DNA of 53,389 bases from Arthrobacter ulcerisalmonis (lineage in GTDB: Bacteria > Actinomycetota > Actinomycetes > Actinomycetales > Micrococcaceae). This document shows positions 52,633-53,389 of the stretch, one piece after another; positions within the stretch are counted from its first letter, which is position 1; each line of letters starts with the position of its first letter. Location of the stretch: NCBI RefSeq assembly GCF_900609065.1, contig NZ_UXAU01000031.1, forward strand, positions 1 through 53,389. Direction: 5' to 3'. Under the pieces are notes generated by a model, which saw nothing but the letters and a program-made list of their open reading frames with translations, was not told the DNA's origin and ran no database searches. The position numbers and the translations under genes are program-made.

Positions 52633-53247
52633 ATGAGCCGCATCATTTCCGGGGCCGCCGGTGGAACAACCCTCAGCAGCGTGCCCGGCTCCTTGACCAG
52701 GCCCACCACGGACCGGGTCAAGGAAGCGCTCTTTTCCCGGCTGGACGCGTTTAATGTGATTTCGGAGGCTCGGGTGCTGGACCTGTATGCCGGTTCCGGA
52801 GCCCTTGGGCTGGAAAGTGGCAGCCGGGGAGCAACTTCGGTGGAGCTGGTGGAGTTCGACGCCAAAGCCAGTGCCGTCTGCCAGCGCAACGCTGACCTTG
52901 TCAACGGTGTGCTCGGCCGCAAAGTGGTCACGGTCCATCGGGCCAAAGTCGAGGCCTTCCTGGACCGCGCTGCGCCGTCCGCCGAATGGGACCTGGTCTT
53001 CCTCGACCCGCCCTACCCGCTGGACGAAGAGGCGCTTGCTGCGGTCCTGGGAAAATTGGCCGAACATCTGGCCACAGGCGGAGTGGTGTTGGTGGAGCGC
53101 TCATCGCGATCTCCGGAGCCTCGTTGGCCCGGCGGACTCGAGCGGTTTGCCGAGAAAAAGTACGGCGAGACTCGGCTGTGGTTTGCCGAGCCGTTTGTCC
53201 CGGACGCCATCGACGCTGACGACGTCCCGGACAGCGCCAGTACCTGA
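52633..53247 (+). CDS. rsmD: 16S rRNA (guanine(966)-N2)-methyltransferase
   Basis: RsmD methylates G966 of 16S rRNA with S-adenosylmethionine during 30S assembly. The 204-aa protein opens with MSRIISGAAGGTTLSSVPGS and the conserved RPTTDRVKEALFSRL. The SAM-binding motif is VLDLYAGSGALGLES (residues 48-62) and the catalytic motif is LVFLDPPYPLDEE (DPPY). The last 25 residues are an acidic extension. It follows recG by 12 nt. In related genomes coaD often comes next; here a probable insertion sequence begins 86 bp downstream. Confidence 0.96.
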   Translation: MSRIISGAAGGTTLSSVPGSLTRPTTDRVKEALFSRLDAFNVISEARVLDLYAGSGALGLESGSRGATSVELVEFDAKASAVCQRNADLVNGVLGRKVVTVHRAKVEAFLDRAAPSAEWDLVFLDPPYPLDEEALAAVLGKLAEHLATGGVVLVERSSRSPEPRWPGGLERFAEKKYGETRLWFAEPFVPDAIDADDVPDSAST

Positions 53248-53333
53248 CCTTTAGATCGCCAGCCAGGGATCGGCGCGGCCGGCCCCCTCAGCTAGGTGTA
53301 CTCGGCCAGGACGTTGGTTACATCGTAAAAGGG

Positions 53334-53389
53334 TGAAGACCTCTTAGGTTGGTGGTTACCACACACACCGAACGACTAAGAGGTCTTCA
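53334..53389. mobile_element. left end of a probable IS481-family insertion sequence (cut by window end)
   Basis: A 14-bp inverted repeat pairs TGAAGACCTCTTAG (53334-53347) with CTAAGAGGTCTTCA (53376-53389). The outer end, TGAAGA, resembles the IS481 terminal repeat (TGTGAAGA...). Between the arms lies TGGTGGTTACCACA. In IS481-type elements the transposase ATG follows the inner arm directly; here the window stops at that point, so the transposase cannot be seen. The call rests on the repeat and on recalled resemblance to actinobacterial IS481 leaders. Confidence 0.5.

Overview
This window reads as a chromosomal segment of a high-GC Gram-positive bacterium, most probably a member of the Micrococcaceae (Arthrobacter, Paenarthrobacter or Pseudarthrobacter type). 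That placement is an inference from the GC-rich coding sequence, frequent GTG starts, -10 boxes placed 6-7 nt before the start codon (leaderless mRNAs), and the protein sequences. The gene order ilvB-ilvN-ilvC-serA ... leuB ... FAH-family hydrolase-gltX ... iclR<>leuC-leuD ... gpsA-ddl-DUF3515-thiL-DAK-recG-rsmD follows, with insertions, the arrangement known from Mycobacterium tuberculosis (from ilvB1/ilvN/ilvC/serA1/leuB down to recG/rsmD).

Layout. 1-4714: a tRNA-Lys with promoter and terminator, a membrane-anchored low-complexity protein, a pirin, a YceI protein with an operator-rich promoter, and a LysR regulator gene interrupted by an in-frame TGA. 4715-12176: ilvD, then ilvB-ilvN-ilvC and serA, with a 23-bp inverted repeat and a branched-chain leader-peptide attenuator before ilvB. 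12177-28548: an accessory block placed between serA and leuB. It holds two FtsX/MacB-type ABC systems flanking metG, an MFS drug exporter divergent from a TetR regulator, an HTH/Clp-N pair behind two palindromic operators, and two two-component systems, one of them in an operon with a PAP2 phosphatase. 28605-35764: leuB, ilvE, an unknown protein, a metallo-beta-lactamase-fold hydrolase, an FAH-family hydrolase, gltX and a HAD hydrolase. 35765-36229: tRNA-Gln and tRNA-Glu, each with a recognisable promoter. 36321-40247: two tandem dynamin-like GTPases and a DUF1697 protein. 40291-53247: an IclR regulator divergent from leuCD, then murA, plsC, gpsA, ddl, a DUF3515 lipoprotein, thiL, a DAK2 protein, recG and rsmD. 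The last 56 bases look like the left end of an IS481-type insertion sequence.

How the parts work together. IlvBN, IlvC, IlvD and IlvE make valine and isoleucine, and LeuCD and LeuB take 2-isopropylmalate towards leucine. Only leuA and ilvA are missing from the set. Two layers of control are visible. One is translation-coupled attenuation before ilvB. The other is a 15-bp element, TCTCA-NN-AT-N-T plus a partly complementary 3' half, found upstream of ilvD, ilvB, leuB and in the iclR/leuC intergenic region. I propose it as the operator of the window's own IclR protein (NdgR/LtbR type). No CRISPR array, prophage or defence system was seen.
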